Notes: generated from the sequence alone by a model not told the origin. 64,000 nt of DNA from Conoideocrella luteorostrata (GCA_032433595.1 JASWJB010000179.1:1-64000); one strand, 5' to 3'. Shown: positions 34,088-47,180, numbered from the stretch's first letter. Program-made: numbers and translations.

Positions 34088-36225
34088 TTAATACTCCCAC
34101 GGCCCAAATATATCTGACATCCATGTCACATCAGTCAAGTCTAATCCGGCACCCGGATCCCCGGTCACGCCATCCCCCATTACTAAACCAGCTGTCGCGT
34201 CCATAGTCTGTGGCCCATTATTCACAATGGCGCCCTGGCTGTTAGGAGTGGGTAACGATGCGTCTCGGAGGTAGGGTGCCAAGACGGGCTCCCACGAGTT
34301 CCGAAGATTCCTCAGAATCTTAGCTCCCTTCGTAAACAGCGTGCCGTCTTGATCATCCGTACGAATGGGGTACACCTCATCCGCTTGGTAGAATAGTTCA
34401 ATGGTTTTGTCCAGCAAGTAGAGCAAATCAACCGTACTCCTCATGATTTCTTTATCCCAGGCAGGATCTTCCACAATAGTGAGCCTGTACAGAGTGGCTT
34501 GCACGTGCGACATGCTTACATATGCGGCGAAGGGTAATCCTGCCACTTGTATGGGCGGTAATGTAAAGAATGCATCATAGAAGACCTTGGCTGACCTAGC
34601 GCACGAATAGAGGCTGTTGATACGTAGGGATTCAGGGATGCCTTGGCTGGTGAAGATGCCGATGGAGTGGACAAGGGCCTCTGTGCTGTGGAGTAGCATG
34701 AGGATGTGGACTGTAAAACATAGTGAAAGGTGATTAGCCAAAATCAGGACCTGCAAATATATTTACTGAATGAATTGACAGGGGATGGAAGGTGTGTTGA
34801 CGTGGTTCAAGGGACATACTATTCTTGGCCAGATGGTCCGGAAGCCGGACTCGGATATCGTCTAATCGCGAGATCAAACCCGGCTTGAATATGTATGCGG
34901 GAATTTCGCCAGGGTCCATTGGTTTCTCGCGTGTCAATTTTTGAACTTCCTCGCCAATGAGCTGAATCCTCACCATGGTGACAAGGACGATGTCTGTCTT
35001 GGCTTCATTCTGTCGCTCCAGCACCTGGAGGCATTCTTCCATGTGTGGCGTCCATGCCAAAGTTTCCATCTTTCCAATAAACCCCGTCGTTCTATGCGCC
35101 TGTTTTAGCTCATCTCAACTTAAATGACCGAACGCGCTTCACGACACTTACATCGAAATGGTAAGCCAAAGGCCTAATATAGCTCTGCGCTCCTCCATGG
35201 TTCGCACCTTAGGAGGCGGTGGAGTGCGCGTGCTCCATATTTTGAAATACATCGTGGACTGTTGATCTTCGAAGGGAGATCGGGTAAGACCCATGTCAAA
35301 GGCAATTGACTGTGCCAAGGCAGCGTAAAGCAGAACAAACGGTTTCATGCCAGGTCCAGTATTCATAGTTGCCCTGTTGTCGGATGTTAGTAACCAGGGA
35401 CATGAGATCCAGTTAACAAGCATCGAAAGCTGAGGCGCATATCGTTCTACACACGTACCAGGTAATAAAAGCAATCAGGCCTTGTAACAAGTCCATGCTA
35501 CGTTCATGATTCAGTACTACCCTCTCAGCAATCTCCTGCCGAACCTTTTCCCTCAGAATCCGCTGTTGGGGATATGACATGGAACATAGGTTCATGATGC
35601 AAATCCACAAGAAAGGTTTTTCATGCTTTAGTGTTTCGGCTGTTAATTCTATTGGTATATGCATAAAAGGCGCGCCATGCAACCAGTTTCTGAACTTGGC
35701 CAGGTAGGCTTCCGCTTCTTGCGAGGTCGGTTCCGGCCGCTTGTCTAGGTCCCTCAGACATGTCGAACCCCGGCTAGTGGGAGCGTTTGAAGTGAGTCCC
35801 AAGTAGTGATAATTATCCCCAATAGCGGACTTCTCTTTTATATTCTGACGGGATGGATCTGCTGTGGCTGCTGCTGCCAGAGAGTCCAATCTACTAGTGT
35901 ATGACGGAGATGATGTGCTGAGCATTGAGGGATTAGACTGTGAGGGTCGTGTCCCTTGGTCATGAGTTGCCCTAAGCATTGAAACAAGGTCCTCTATCTT
36001 CTCTTCAAGCTGAGCCGTGCGCGAGGTTGCAGTCTTCTTCGAGATGCGCTTCCTCATTGTCGAAATCTGGTGACACTCCTTCCCCAGTCGATAGCACCTC
36101 TCACAGTCACCCCCTAATGGTCTCAAGATACATCTGCATTTTGCCCGAGAGCAGTTAGTACACGAGCGGCCATACCCGGCGGGAATGCCATCCGCATTAG
36201 CTGCATCGGCGGACTGGGGTGTCAT
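34088..36225 (-). CDS. Zn2Cys6 transcription factor with fungal TF domain
   Basis: Four exons (36225-35459, 35373-35152, 35091-34820, 34710-34088) give 627 residues. The zinc cluster is N-terminal: Cys22, 25, 32, 41, 44 and 51 in GRSCTNCSRAKCRC...GGDCERCYRLGKEC. A predicted coiled coil follows at about residues 68-90 (RTAQLEEKIEDLVSMLRAT). The middle region has the pattern of the fungal-specific (MHR) domain, for example SMDLLQGLIAFITW, AFDMGLTRSP, RAILGLWLTISITT and WTPHMEECLQVLE. Intron junctions were set by requiring these blocks to stay in frame. A conserved-looking FLWICIMNLCSM segment comes before the MHR. It is not surrounded by biosynthetic genes, and its regulon is unknown. Confidence 0.88.
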
Positions 36226-37232
36226 CTTTTGGTGCTTGCACGAATGTGCAACACAGCGGTGGATTTGATGTCGCGAGCTGTCAATTCCGGTTGATTACCG
36301 CGCAAGGGTCTTGGTATGCCACGGGAAGTAGAAATGGATTTGAATTAAACATGGGGCTATGTGTGCACCGGAATTGAAGATACGTGTACAAGCCAGAGGC
36401 GCAGATGGGTTGTTCGTTCCAATTGTAGTTCGGGATTGAGATTCCGGTCGCTGCGAATGCCAGGGCTCCGCTGAGTCAGCGTACATTCAAGTTGCTCGGC
36501 TACGTTGCAGTGGGATCAGAAGACGGTATTCGGGTTTATGGAATCCCGATGACCGCATTTCTTGCCTATTCTGGACAATTGGCAACGAACCGGAATACAG
36601 CTACTGCTCATCATTTATCTAAAATCATCTCAACTTGATTAAAATAAATAAAAGACAGCCTAGTCTTTTAAGGACATTTGAGCTTACTTAATTCTCTGTA
36701 TTCTTCGGGTAGAGCTGCACGACTTTGAAATCACTGATTTTCTACCTCAATACACTTTCAACAAAAGAGTTATACACCATGATGGATCAGAATCAGTTCT
36801 TCCCATGTGGTAACAACTCTACTATAACATGCCTATCACACAAACATAAAAGATTAAAATATTCAAAGACTGAATATACAGAAACGTCGGACGCATCATT
36901 TCCTGAGAAACATTTTAACCACGGAGCGAAATAAATCGAGATATAAAGCTCCCTCCCCATTCAGGGTAGCGTAAATCAATTATGCCCCACATTTTCCGAC
37001 TGACGTTGCGGGTTTAGCCTGACATAGAGCTTCCCGTTTTAAGAGCATCTCATTGGCGCTGTTTACATAATGCTCAACCAATCATTGAATCTAGTGCCTC
37101 ACCCTGACCACCCTGTTTGGGCCGATACGTTCCGAATTTCTTTGATGGTGCATCCCCGACTCCCAGACTTCGACGTTCCCTTCGGCATCTACACTCATCC
37201 AACTTGTCGAATACAAGGCGAATCTGAGCGGC
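36226..37232. other. Divergent promoter region
   Basis: Lies between the zinc-cluster factor (-) and the Fmp32-like gene (+). AT-rich patch at about 36600-36930. No gene is seen; the 118-codon frame at 37070-37426 overlaps the next gene out of frame. Confidence 0.6.
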
Positions 37233-38083
37233 ATGGCTACCGAAATATTGCCACGATTCCTTTTACCCCGATTGAGTTGGGGAGCACCACTCGCTGCTTC
37301 TCGCGTAGCGCGGCCGTTTGCTCCCCTTCCAGCTGGCTATCCCTCTTCAAGATGGCAACGCTCCCTTACCCTTACGATAGCTGGCTTCCACAGCGGATCT
37401 TTGCCTCGCCGCCGTTCGTCAGCTAATTCAAGCTCGGTTCTGTTGCGACTTTTCCATGCAACAGCTCAGCGACAACGAGACCATCATTTCGATACTCTCA
37501 AGTTTGTAAAGCGACTACAAGGGGAAGGGTTCACGGAAGAGCAGTCGGTTGCTATGATGAAAATGCTGAATGACGTGATTGAGGAGAGGTTAGAATAAAC
37601 ATCCTTCATAACTGATATGTGACTATTATTTTAACACGTCTGCGTTCGCCAAGCATCCAAAACCTCACACGCACCATGGTCCTCCGCGAAGATGCCGCCA
37701 AAGCTACATACACACAAAAAGTCGACTTTGCAAAGCTCCGCTCAGAGCTTCTTTCAGCAGACAGCACCGAGTCTAACAGCACGCGTAGTGCTCATGAGCG
37801 CCTCAACAATGACATTGCCAAGCTCAGCAGCCGCCTCCGAGACGAAATCTCGCGAACACAAGCCAGCGTTCGGCTGGACTTGAACCTGGAGAAGGGCCGT
37901 ATTCGCGAGGAGGCTGTCGGGCAAGAGCTCAAGATTAAAGAGACGGAGACGAAGATTGAGCAGGAGGTTGCGCTGCTGAGGGAGAAGCTGGAGCAGGTCA
38001 AGTTCCAGACGTTGCAGTGGTTGATGGGTGTTTGCACTGGTTTTGCGGCGTTGATGTTGGGTGCCTGGAGATTGCTCATGTGA
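37233..38083 (+). CDS. Mitochondrial inner-membrane coiled-coil protein, DUF1640 (Fmp32/MCUR1-like)
   Basis: Two exons (37233-37588, 37654-38083) encode 261 residues. The first 80 residues are Arg/Ser/Leu-rich, a mitochondrial presequence (for example MATEILPRFLLPRLSWGAPL). Then comes the family start FDTLKFVKRLQGEGFTEEQS, a long coiled coil (residues about 150-235, HERLNNDIAKLSSRLRDE and following) and a C-terminal membrane helix WLMGVCTGFAALMLGAWRLL. Yeast Fmp32 is needed for cytochrome oxidase assembly, and the animal relatives (CCDC90) have been linked to the calcium uniporter. The intron donor AG|GTTAGA is not strong, but the join restores IEESIQNLTR in frame. Confidence 0.88.
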
Positions 38084-38822
38084 GAGGTTTGATCTGTTGA
38101 CTGGGTGGTCCCGCAAAAGACCTATTGTGATTAATGGCTGCGGAAGTAGGAAGTGGAAGTGGGAAGAAGCAGTGTCTGGCCATATCGAGACGCAAAAGTA
38201 CTTCAGTGGTTATACACACTAGCAGCTATTTTCATATGTAAGTAAAAATAAATATACACGAGTAATGTATCCTAAAGATGCAACAGGATAGCAGGTTGAG
38301 CATATTGCATTGTATGAATCATCCTTGAGCCCGACAAAGTGTATACCGGACCATGACAGCTTGGCGGGCTCTGAAGTCATTGCAATATGCCAAGTCAGTC
38401 GACACACTGGACAACGAAGACAATCTGCAGCGGCAACCTCCGATATATCCAAGTCAGCAATTGAACAGTGATGATTTTTGGCCACAGTTCGCAGGCCACC
38501 TATTCTAGTGACTCCCGCCGCCATTGACCCGTTTGGGCCGTCTATCGGCGAACCCCACCACTTCCAGAAAACCCCGCCGAAGACGGGGAGGGCGCGGAGC
38601 GTGGATGACAGGTAAATTCTCGAGCCAGACGTCATTTCACGTCCTTCTGTGTCCTCGACCCATTGTATCGTCCTTTTTGTTCATCTGTTGAAAAGGAGTA
38701 TCAGGCAGTTAAACTCGCTACGAATTGAAACATTTCACTTCCGAAGCCTCAGTTAAACCCGCGTCAAAATACCACTACTACCACTTATTACTTTCAAACG
38801 TCAACACCACCATCGCATAGCC
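38084..38822. other. Tandem intergenic spacer
   Basis: Between the Fmp32-like gene and the dehydrogenase, both on the plus strand. A 138-codon minus-strand frame (38219-38635) containing CLRCPVC is open but has no recognisable family; I do not call it. Confidence 0.5.
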
Positions 38823-40076
38823 ATGGCCGAAAAACCCAAGGTTCTCCTCCTAGGTGAAATCGAGCAGTAAGTTGCCTTCCCGGTCTCAGCAAATCAGACA
38901 TAATATTCTTCAATACCGAAAACCGTGCTTTTTCGGCTCACTGCTCTCAAAAGCTCACCGAGTTAACCCCGTTCAAGCGCCCACGATGCCTGGTCCGAAA
39001 TCGCACGAATCGCCCAAGTCCTCCAACCCAAATCCACCAACCGCCAGGAATTTATCTCTGAATGTCATTCCGGTGCCTTCGACGGCGTGAGCGTCGCATA
39101 CCGCACTTTTGATTCCTTCAGCGTAACGGGTAAGATTGATAATGAGGTATTGGACGCCCTACCCAGGAGCTTGAAGTTTGTGTGTCACAATGGTCCGTAT
39201 AGCTCTCCCTCTCATTCCGGGTCAACATCATATCTGGATTTTGCGGAAGCTAAGTCATACTTTTAGGCGCCGGCTACGATCAAGTTGATATCCCAGCTTG
39301 CACATCGCACTCCATCCGTGTCTCCAACACCCCTACTGCCGTTGACGATGCCACTGCCGACGTAACAATCTGGCTGCTTCTGGGAGCGCTCCGTAACTTC
39401 CCGGTCAGCATGTCTGCTCTTCGCGCTGGAGACTTTAAAGGCAAACCGCTCCCCAAGCTCGGTCACGATCCGCAAGGGAAAACCCTTGGTATCCTGGGCA
39501 TGGGCGGAATTGGTAAGAATGTAGCTAAAAAAGCGAGAGCTTTTGGTATGAAGATTCGGTACTACAACAGGAGTCGGTTGAGCGAGGAACTGGAAGACGG
39601 TGCGGAGTATGTCAGTTTCGAGACGCTGTTGAGGGAGAGCGATGTGCTCAGCTTGAATCTACCGCTGAATGTAAGTTACAGCCGCTATGTTTATTATCGC
39701 TACCCACGGCGATTTGCTAATGCTTGGATGATAGCCTCAAACTCGCCATACTATCTCTACAGCACAATTCGATATTATGAAACCCGGCATGGTCATCGTC
39801 AATACTGCTCGTGGCGCCGTTATGGACGAAGCTGCCCTGGTGAAGGCCCTTGATTCCGGAAAGGTCGCCAGTGCCGGCTTGGACGTGTATGAAGAGGAAC
39901 CAAAGATTCACCCAGGTCTTGTTTCCAATCCAAACGTCCTATTGGTTCCACATATGGGTACATGGACGGTCGAGACACAGACCAAGATGGAGGAGTGGGC
40001 TATCAATAATGTCAAAATGGCGGTAGAGCAGGGCAAGCTGAAGAGCATTGTTCCAGAGCAAAAGAATTTGGCGTAG
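38823..40076 (+). CDS. D-isomer-specific 2-hydroxyacid dehydrogenase (glyoxylate/hydroxypyruvate reductase type)
   Basis: NAD(P)-dependent reduction of 2-keto acids such as glyoxylate or hydroxypyruvate. Four exons (38823-38866, 38978-39192, 39267-39670, 39735-40076) encode 334 residues. Visible motifs are KFVCHNGAGYDQVDIPAC (substrate domain), LGILGMGGIGKNVAKKA (dinucleotide fold, near residues 160-175), LNLPLN|PQTRHTI, the signature IVNTARGAVMDEAALVKAL with the catalytic Arg, GLDVYEEEP with Glu, and VPHMGTWT with the catalytic His. Junctions at HAHDAW, NGAGYD and LNPQT rebuild conserved residues. There is no targeting signal, so it is probably cytosolic. The first exon is only 44 bases long. 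Confidence 0.92.
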
Positions 40077-40748
40077 TATTGATGCATAGAGATAGGTTGC
40101 CCTACAACATTCTTTTTCATAGAAAACGGTGCAGAGCTTACGACGGTACGGTTATAAGGTACATACGTAGACCATCGGTTTGTATATGCAACAGCTAGTT
40201 CACTAATCTATGAGGATCTACAACTGATCTATACACAGAGTTTATCAGTGAAGTTGCTTCAGCATGAATAGGCTCTCATTGAGAACCCGCTGTTGTAATA
40301 AAGGAGACCAACTATACTGTCTATTGGCCGCGGTTGACGGGCCTCTTTCCGCCAACTCGCCTCAAATGTGAGACATTCCCCTTCCGATACATATTCCCTT
40401 CATAAGTTTTTCTTTTAGACCTCGCCAATGGGGGGATATCATGTCTAGCAAAAAGAGCCAACGCCATTTTGTTGAAAAAGCAGATCTTTTTTGCCTCCTC
40501 CTGCTCCGCCCAGCGAGATGAAAACCCTATCCGTTCTTTTCCAGGGGCAAGGCTACCAAATAAGCAAAACAGATCGTAAAAAATTGTAAATAAAAAAACC
40601 AATCAATAACCGAACTCTCCCGACCCAAATGCCATGCAAGTTATGCTGTTGAATCCACAATTTTGCCCCATTGCCGTGACCGACCAACGGCGCAAGACGT
40701 TACACGTAGGAATCCAGTTGAAGGACCCTTAGGCTTGAATACATTAAA
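40077..40748. other. Convergent intergenic region
   Basis: 3' regions of the dehydrogenase (+) and S-adenosylhomocysteine hydrolase (-). Nothing else seen. Confidence 0.6.
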
Positions 40749-42156
40749 TTAGTAGCGGTAGATGTCGCTCTTGAAGGGACCCTCAGCCGGGAGGCCGAGG
40801 TATTCAGCCTGGACCTTGGTGAGGGAGCTCAGCTCAGCCTGGACGTGGTTCAGATGGAGACGGGCGACTTCCTCATCAAGGATCTTGGGCAAGACGTATA
40901 CACCGACGTCGAGCTTGCTGGTTCTGGAGAACTCAACGTGCTTCTTACCGAAAGCTTCATCTCTAGCCTTGTACAACATGATTTGAGCCAAGACCTGGTT
41001 GGTGAACGAGCAAGACATGACGAAAGAAGAGTGGCCAGTGGCACAGCCGAGGTTGACAAGACGACCCTCAGCGAGAAGGATGATGTGACGGCCGTTCTTC
41101 ATCAAGAAGCGATCAACCTGGGGTTTGATGTTCTGGACAGACTGGGCGTTGGCCTTCAACCAGGCAACGTCGATCTCAATATCGAAGTGACCAATGTCTG
41201 ATGGTATGTTAATAAAAAAATCTTTAAGCATGTTCATGTGTTAGACGGAACCTACTGCAGACAATAGCGTCGTTGGGCATAGCCTCAAAGTGTACACCAG
41301 TCAAGATATCGCGGCAACCGGTGGTGGTGACATAGATCTGGCCAACCTTGGCGGCCTTCTCCATGGTGGTGACCTGGTAGCCAGCCATAGCTGCCTGGAG
41401 AGCGTTGATGGGGTCAATCTCAGTAACGAGAACACGAGCACCCATACCATGCAGAGCCTCAGCGCAGCCCTTACCGACATCACCGAAACCAGCGACAACA
41501 GCGACCTTGCCAGCAATCATGACATCGGTAGCACGCTTGATACCGTCAATAAGGGACTCGCGGCAACCGTACAAGTTGTCGAACTTGGACTTGGTGACAC
41601 TGTCGTTGACATTGATCGAGGGGACAAGGAGCTTGTTGTCCTTGAGCATGCGGTACAAGTGGTGGACACCGGTGGTAGTCTCCTCGGAGACGCCATAACA
41701 GTCCTTGAGCATCTCGGGGTACTTGGTGTGGACAAGGCTGGTTAGGTCACCGCCGTCATCGAGAATCAGATTGAGCTTGGCGCCATCCTTGAAGGCAAGG
41801 AGCTGCTGCTCAAGACACCAGTTGTACTCCTCCTCGGTCTCGCCCTTCCAGGCGAAAACAGGAACACCAGCAGCAGCAATGGCGGCAGCGGCGTGGTCCT
41901 GGGTGCTGAAGATGTTGCAACTGGTCCAGGTGACTTCGGCACCAAGAGCAGTCAAGGTCTCGATGAGGACAGCGGTCTGGATAGTCATATGCAGGCAGCC
42001 AGCAATGCGGGCACCGGCGAGCGGCTGGTCGGCGGCATACTTCTCGCGGGTAGCCATGAGACCAGGCATCTCGTTCTCAGCAAGCTCGATCTCCTTGCGG
42101 CCAAAGGCGGCAAGAGACAGGTCGGCGACCTTGAACTTCTGGGCGGGAGCAGCCAT
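40749..42156 (-). CDS. SAH1: S-adenosyl-L-homocysteine hydrolase
   Basis: Splits S-adenosylhomocysteine into homocysteine and adenosine, removing the product that inhibits methyltransferases. Two exons (42156-41256, 41197-40749) give 449 residues, the same length as yeast Sah1. Conserved features are [71 protein letters not shown], the NAD-binding [13 protein letters not shown] and the C-terminal KSDIYRY that reaches the neighbouring subunit's NAD. The single intron (GTAGGT...CAG) splits the Asn codon of [10 protein letters not shown]. The start context (ATCAAAATGGCT) is strong. The leader is very pyrimidine-rich on the coding strand, typical of highly expressed fungal genes. Confidence 0.97.
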
Positions 42157-43426
42157 TTTGATGTTTACGTGGTTGTGGTAGATATGAGAGGGAATGGATT
42201 GGGTGGATGATGAAAGGCGGGGAAGAAAAGGGGAAGAGAAGAAGAAGAGAGGGAAAGAGATGGGGAGAGTATATGAGGTTTTTGGGTGTAACGAAAGTGG
42301 CAGAAACAAATCCTCAGGGTGCCAGATCCGGGAAGAGGAGGGGCGGGGACTATGGAGGGGTCGACGAGTTCCATCACCTCGTCTGCCAGTGTGTGCAAGA
42401 TGCTGGTTCGCTGGTTCGCTGCACTTGGGCGGTGTAAGCAGCCGATTGAGGGGCAAAATTTTTCAACATTCAGGTGCACGGAGTAACTAAGCGGGGCTGC
42501 ATGATCGGAACGTCGATGTTTGCACGGGCTGGATGAATCTGGTGCTGCCGCCTCAGCAACGCTTTGCAGTGCAATTCAGCCGAACAACATGATATCTGAT
42601 AAAAGGTTCAAATTACAGTAGTGAATCCCTCTCAATTCCGAAAAACCGCTAAGAATCAAGTCACCACGTTGTTTAACTTTTGCAATCATGTATTGCAGTA
42701 CGGCCAAAATGTCACACCCCGCGCGGAGAGATGGTCTCGGTCCCCGCTCACAACGCACGGGTGAGTTTTCCGGCGTTGATTGTCGTCGGAGTATTAATCT
42801 CTCGCAAACGGCGCATTCCGGACTTTCGCAGCAGCGTTTGAAACTCGACGGAGTTTCATGGGCACGACAACTGGACAGCCACAGAAACACTTGAATCCGT
42901 TTTGAAGACTGGCTGCATTCTTATTCAGTGAATTAATCAATCATCCAAAACAGCCTCAAAGACCGGTAGCATTATTTATCAAGGGCTCGAGAAGCCACCT
43001 CATCAATAGGAGCTGTTCTCGTTCGGTCTGTCTATATAGTACTTAGCTTCACATTGCATAATTAAATTATATGGCAAATTGAGTGATTCGCACCCCACAA
43101 CATAGTGTGAACTTAACAAGAAATTTCGTTGTAGCAGCCTGAGAGTTTGTGCTCAATGGGGCTAAAGGTCGTGGGAGTCTCAGATTGGCATTTCAAGCAC
43201 GTCGCAGCCACTTGCTTCACTCAAACCATGATAAACCCCATTGGAGTAAGTGTAACAAACAAATGGTTCTCTTGTCGCTAAATTTAGACAAAGAAAACTT
43301 CTCTACAGTCCCACCATATCCGGAACGCCGCTAATGCTACCCGCAAACTGGTGCCATTGCTTCCCAAAATCTTCTACGCGTTGCTTAGATATCCCAGTTT
43401 TAGACGTCTCTCCTTTCTAACAACAT
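42157..43426. other. Intergenic with pyrimidine-rich SAH1 leader
   Basis: On the minus strand 42157-42300 is strongly C/T-rich, likely the 5' UTR and core promoter of the SAH hydrolase. The rest, up to the eIF3h stop codon, has no gene I can support. Confidence 0.55.
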
Positions 43427-44677
43427 TTACTGGGGCAACAGATTCTCCCGAACAGCAAACATCTTGGCGCTCACATTCGAAGTAAAGCCATCCACTTGCT
43501 TGCTGTACTGCTCCACCTGTTTTGCGTTCAACATACCCTCCAGACGACTCGGCTCCTGGGGCATCTTGAACAGCCGTTGCCACTCATCTTCCGGCAGAAG
43601 TGGCTGCTTGGCTACGCTGCGCTGAGCATTCTCGGCCTTTCGCTTCGCTTGCCACTGAGAAATCTTGGCTTGTTCACGGGTAACCTGGCGCTGGTAGAAC
43701 TGGAAGTTGTTGAGGTCGGTATAGTGAGATTCGATGCTCTCTAGGAGTAAGTCGCACGTCTTCTCAAGAAATGGGTCGATTGCCAAGTCAAGGTTGTCGA
43801 TAGATGGATACAGAGGGGCCTTGATGGCATCCCTCTTGATGTCAGAAATGGAGTTAGGCGGCTCGATTTCCTCGGTAGCTGGCAGCCCGGGCATTTGATG
43901 AAGGAATGATGTGAGGAGGTGTGAGTTATGCACAGTGATCGGCAACTCAGCCAAGATATCACGGAAAGTGAGCTTGGACTTTTGCAAACTATAATTATAA
44001 TTATTAGTACCTCTGTCATTACAAGGGCTCTGGTAGGGTTGCGTCATGAAATCCTTACATTTCAGTGGTGAATTTACCCTCCTTGTATGCAGCCATGAAA
44101 GTGCTGGTGAGTCGGAAAGCTCGCATGGTCAGATTGCCCTGGGAGCTCTTGCTGGTATCGTAGACGATGGCGACAGCCCGATCGTTGTCTTTCTGGTAGT
44201 GGTACTGGTTCTCGATGAATCCCATGTTTACAAAGTTGCCCATGGTTGCGCTGGTATACCATCCAACGTTATTTGCATCAACGTTAACCTCCTTCAAGCA
44301 TCGAATCATTTCATTTTGATAGCTGATGTTGGCCTTTTGTCGAGGGGCGGCGGCAGCGATTGCTGAAGTATCGTTCTGGTGGCCGCCCTCGGTCGCGGCA
44401 GTGTCCACGGTAGGGAAGTGGAAGGTGTTGGTTACTTCAACGACGCCATTCTGGTCCATACCAACAATGGATCCGGTCGCAATTGTAGGAAAGGTTGAAG
44501 AGCAGTGCTTGGCAATCTTCATAATCACCTGCAGTCCTACTTGTGAGCAACGCATCCATTATGCTATCAAAGGGGGGATGTGGTGGGTGGGGCGCGGGCG
44601 CGGTGTTGATTGTGTGAACATACCAGAGCCTCGACCTGAACGGCCTGGACAGGTGCATCTTTCAAAGCGTCGCTCAT
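43427..44677 (-). CDS. Translation initiation factor eIF3 subunit H
   Basis: Three exons (44677-44624, 44528-44059, 43988-43427) give 361 residues. The MPN domain starts at [18 protein letters not shown] and continues through [57 protein letters not shown] and [23 protein letters not shown]. The JAMM metal motif H-x-H-x7-S-x2-D is absent, as expected for the non-catalytic eIF3h. The C-terminal half is helical ([20 protein letters not shown]) as in other eIF3h proteins. Subunit H belongs to the accessory part of eIF3 and is found in filamentous fungi but not in budding yeast, which fits this lineage. It acts in the cytosol on the 40S subunit. Confidence 0.93.
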
Positions 44678-45271
44678 CTTGTCCGGTTTGTCTGGAAACA
44701 GTTTTCGGGTGCCGGGAGTGCACAGGCAGGAGCTGGCTCGAGGATGCAGCTGGTTATATCAATGCGAACTCACTTCGCGGTTGGAATATCGAACTTTTCG
44801 CCGTCCCGTTTGTGGGCGTTGTGGGTTGGAAGCGGTCAGACGCGGCAATACTTGGCGGGGTGAAAAGGCGACGCCTATCGAGCTGTCGGACTGCTTGCAT
44901 CTTCCACTTCACGCTCCAGGGTACATAAAAGACCATGCCTGAGGCAATATATATGACTGTCAACAAGATGCTGATAAGTGCCTGCCATCAAATTTGCATT
45001 AACCATAGAACTCTAGGATATCCTTTGCTATCTTATGTACATCGTTACTATTATTCCAGGCAGTTCTTTACATGCTGATACCGAATTAAACTCGCAACCG
45101 TTACTCCACGAATGACCGTTATCAAAATGCGTTGGAAGCTCAACGCAGACGCCTGCTATGTGCAAAACACCAATCATTTCTCGTTGTGACACTTGTTTGG
45201 CCAACCTCACATATTCTACCGGTCTTTCACCGATGCATTATCATCGCATCATTGATCAAGGGCAATCAGGT
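44678..45271. other. Intergenic between two minus-strand genes
   Basis: Upstream of the eIF3h gene and downstream of the UPF0643 gene. No gene seen. Confidence 0.6.
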
Positions 45272-45979
45272 TCATTCCCATTCCGTGATTTCCCAGCTAT
45301 CGACGTTCTCACGAATCGTTAGGCGGTGTTGGTCGATTTTCCAGTAGGCATACAAAGACCGAGTGGCGCCTGCAGCCTTTCGATGAGACGAACCCCTCCC
45401 ACCTTCCAAAGCGTCCTGGCGGGACCTCCAGAGACACGTGGCAAGGTTTCGAAGCTCAGCATCAGGAGACCCAAACCAGTACCTATACCCAGTCAGCGTT
45501 GGACATGGGATCACTCATGGCTTTGATTTGCAGACTTACTTGAGGAATCCCCCACTAGCAACAGCTTCAGCGTGTGCAGCTTTGTCCAGTTCGCCAAGAT
45601 GACTGTAGTCAGTGCTTGGCTTGATTTGGGAACGGAATGCGACAATGTAGAATGAAGTTTCCTTGAAACCCTTCCCGGAATGCTGCACGAGTTGCTTCAA
45701 CTCATCCAGAACTTCTTGCCAGTTGAACGACTCGGTGTACAAAGCGGTGGCGTAGTCTTCACGCACTGCTCGAAGCCGTGACAAAGCTCGTGAAAGGAGA
45801 CTGTTTTCATTGTCAAGTGTTTCCAGATCTAGCAGATGTTCTTTGTCGACATATGGGGACTGAACAATAAAGCGTTCCTCGTTCAGAACGTCATTTCGGA
45901 GGTCAGAAATTGCTTCTTTCTCCCTGGTGAAGCTAGGAATATCAACGGGAAGAGCAGTGCGAGCCCCCTGAGCAGCCAT
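45272..45979 (-). CDS. UPF0643-like conserved fungal protein
   Basis: Two exons (45979-45540, 45482-45272) give 216 residues. The junction GGFLK|YWFGSPDAELRN keeps a conserved-looking block intact. Other visible features are FNWQEVLDELKQLV, KETSFYIVAFRSQIKP, LGELDKAAHAEAVASGG, RNLATCLWRSRQDA and the ending WKIDQHRLTIRENV...WEITEW. The layout matches the fungal UPF0643 family represented in fission yeast, which has no known function. No signal peptide, membrane segment or metal motif is visible. I am moderately sure of the family and fairly sure that it is a gene. Confidence 0.78.
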
Positions 45980-47180
45980 GGTGAAGATAGTGGTGCTGAA
46001 GGTGGCGTATTCTACAAAAACAACGGGTCGCGAGCAGGACTCAGAAGCAGCAATATGCAGTTACGATAAGACTGACGACGGCGACGATGATTTTGGATGA
46101 GTGGTCTACGGGGCGAGAAAAAGAGAACGGAAGTGTTACAGCAGTGTGGGAAAGAGTTTCCACCATTTAAAGGTCTTCAAGGAAAGCCGTTTGGGCTGTG
46201 GTTTGGGCTAGTCCACACCGCTCTAGAATAAGAGACAAATGTTCAGAATTGCACAAGCATCGAAACGAGCCAAAGCCGGTCAGCCAGCGGGCGTCAACAG
46301 GCATGGCACTGGGGTAAGGGTGACCAACTCTGCCCCGGTTGACCAGTCATAGCGGCTTAAAGAATCTGTGAGCACCGATGAGGTAGTCGGAGCAGAAATT
46401 TCGCAATAGTTGAGTCGGATCAGCAAAGCCAAAGATTGACCCGTGCCAGGTGGCTTGGCGGATCCGTCCGTATTCAACTCCGAAACACGCGTGTGGCTGT
46501 CGGTATGAGTATCCGACTGGTGGAGGAGATACCGTTCCCGAGACCGGCGCAGACGACAGGCTTCAAGGTTTTCGATACTCTGTGCAGTATGTCTATTCCG
46601 GACGCGTTGTTCACCAAGATTCAAAGCCGTCAACCCAGCCCTCTTAGGATTTAGTATCGGATCAAAATCGAAGCCACTTCCTTGTAACCCAATCGAATAG
46701 TAGCTTTCAACCTTTTGATCGTGTTCCTGCACATCAGTGCCGCTGCAACCCCACAGCCTAGCCAAAACGTCAGATCTCCGACGTTATGTGGGTCTAATCG
46801 AGGCACGACAATTGACCCTGAATGACACCATCACACCATCACGTCAGCGAAAGCATATTGCAAACCCAGTTTTTCCTGTACTGATGTGTAAGTATTATTA
46901 AGAAGGTATTAATTCATTTCCCCAAGGAGTACTGTACATACAAGATGAAAGGTAACTAGTTACAGTGAAGCGAAGAACATATGTCCTCGTAAAGCTCTTT
47001 ATTCCCATGATTCCATCCAGATCTTCAATCTTTCATGCCAAGGGTATCGTCCGAATGTAAATAGTGCCATAGTCCTACCTAATTGAGAAGGCACGGATAT
47101 GTAGCAAAGAGCGAGTGAATTTACCACTCCAAATCCAACAATGACAACCAGATGTTGTCCCAGACGCCTAAACGTTTCTC
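45980..47180. other. Intergenic, about 1.2 kb
   Basis: Promoter of the UPF0643-like gene and 3' side of the GH76 gene. A 161-codon minus-strand frame at 46280-46765 has no recognisable domain and I do not call it. Confidence 0.55.

Noticed and set aside
28381..36225. Possible secondary-metabolite cluster (hydrolase, seven-helix protein, zinc-cluster factor)
   Set aside because: No backbone synthase, oxygenase or methyltransferase gene lies among them, and conserved single-function genes are interspersed.
38219..38635. 138-codon minus-strand frame with CLRCPVC
   Set aside because: Cysteine spacing is suggestive, but there is no complete finger, no family resemblance and no splice extension.
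46280..46765. 161-codon minus-strand frame
   Set aside because: Low complexity, no domain, and the composition looks like non-coding DNA.
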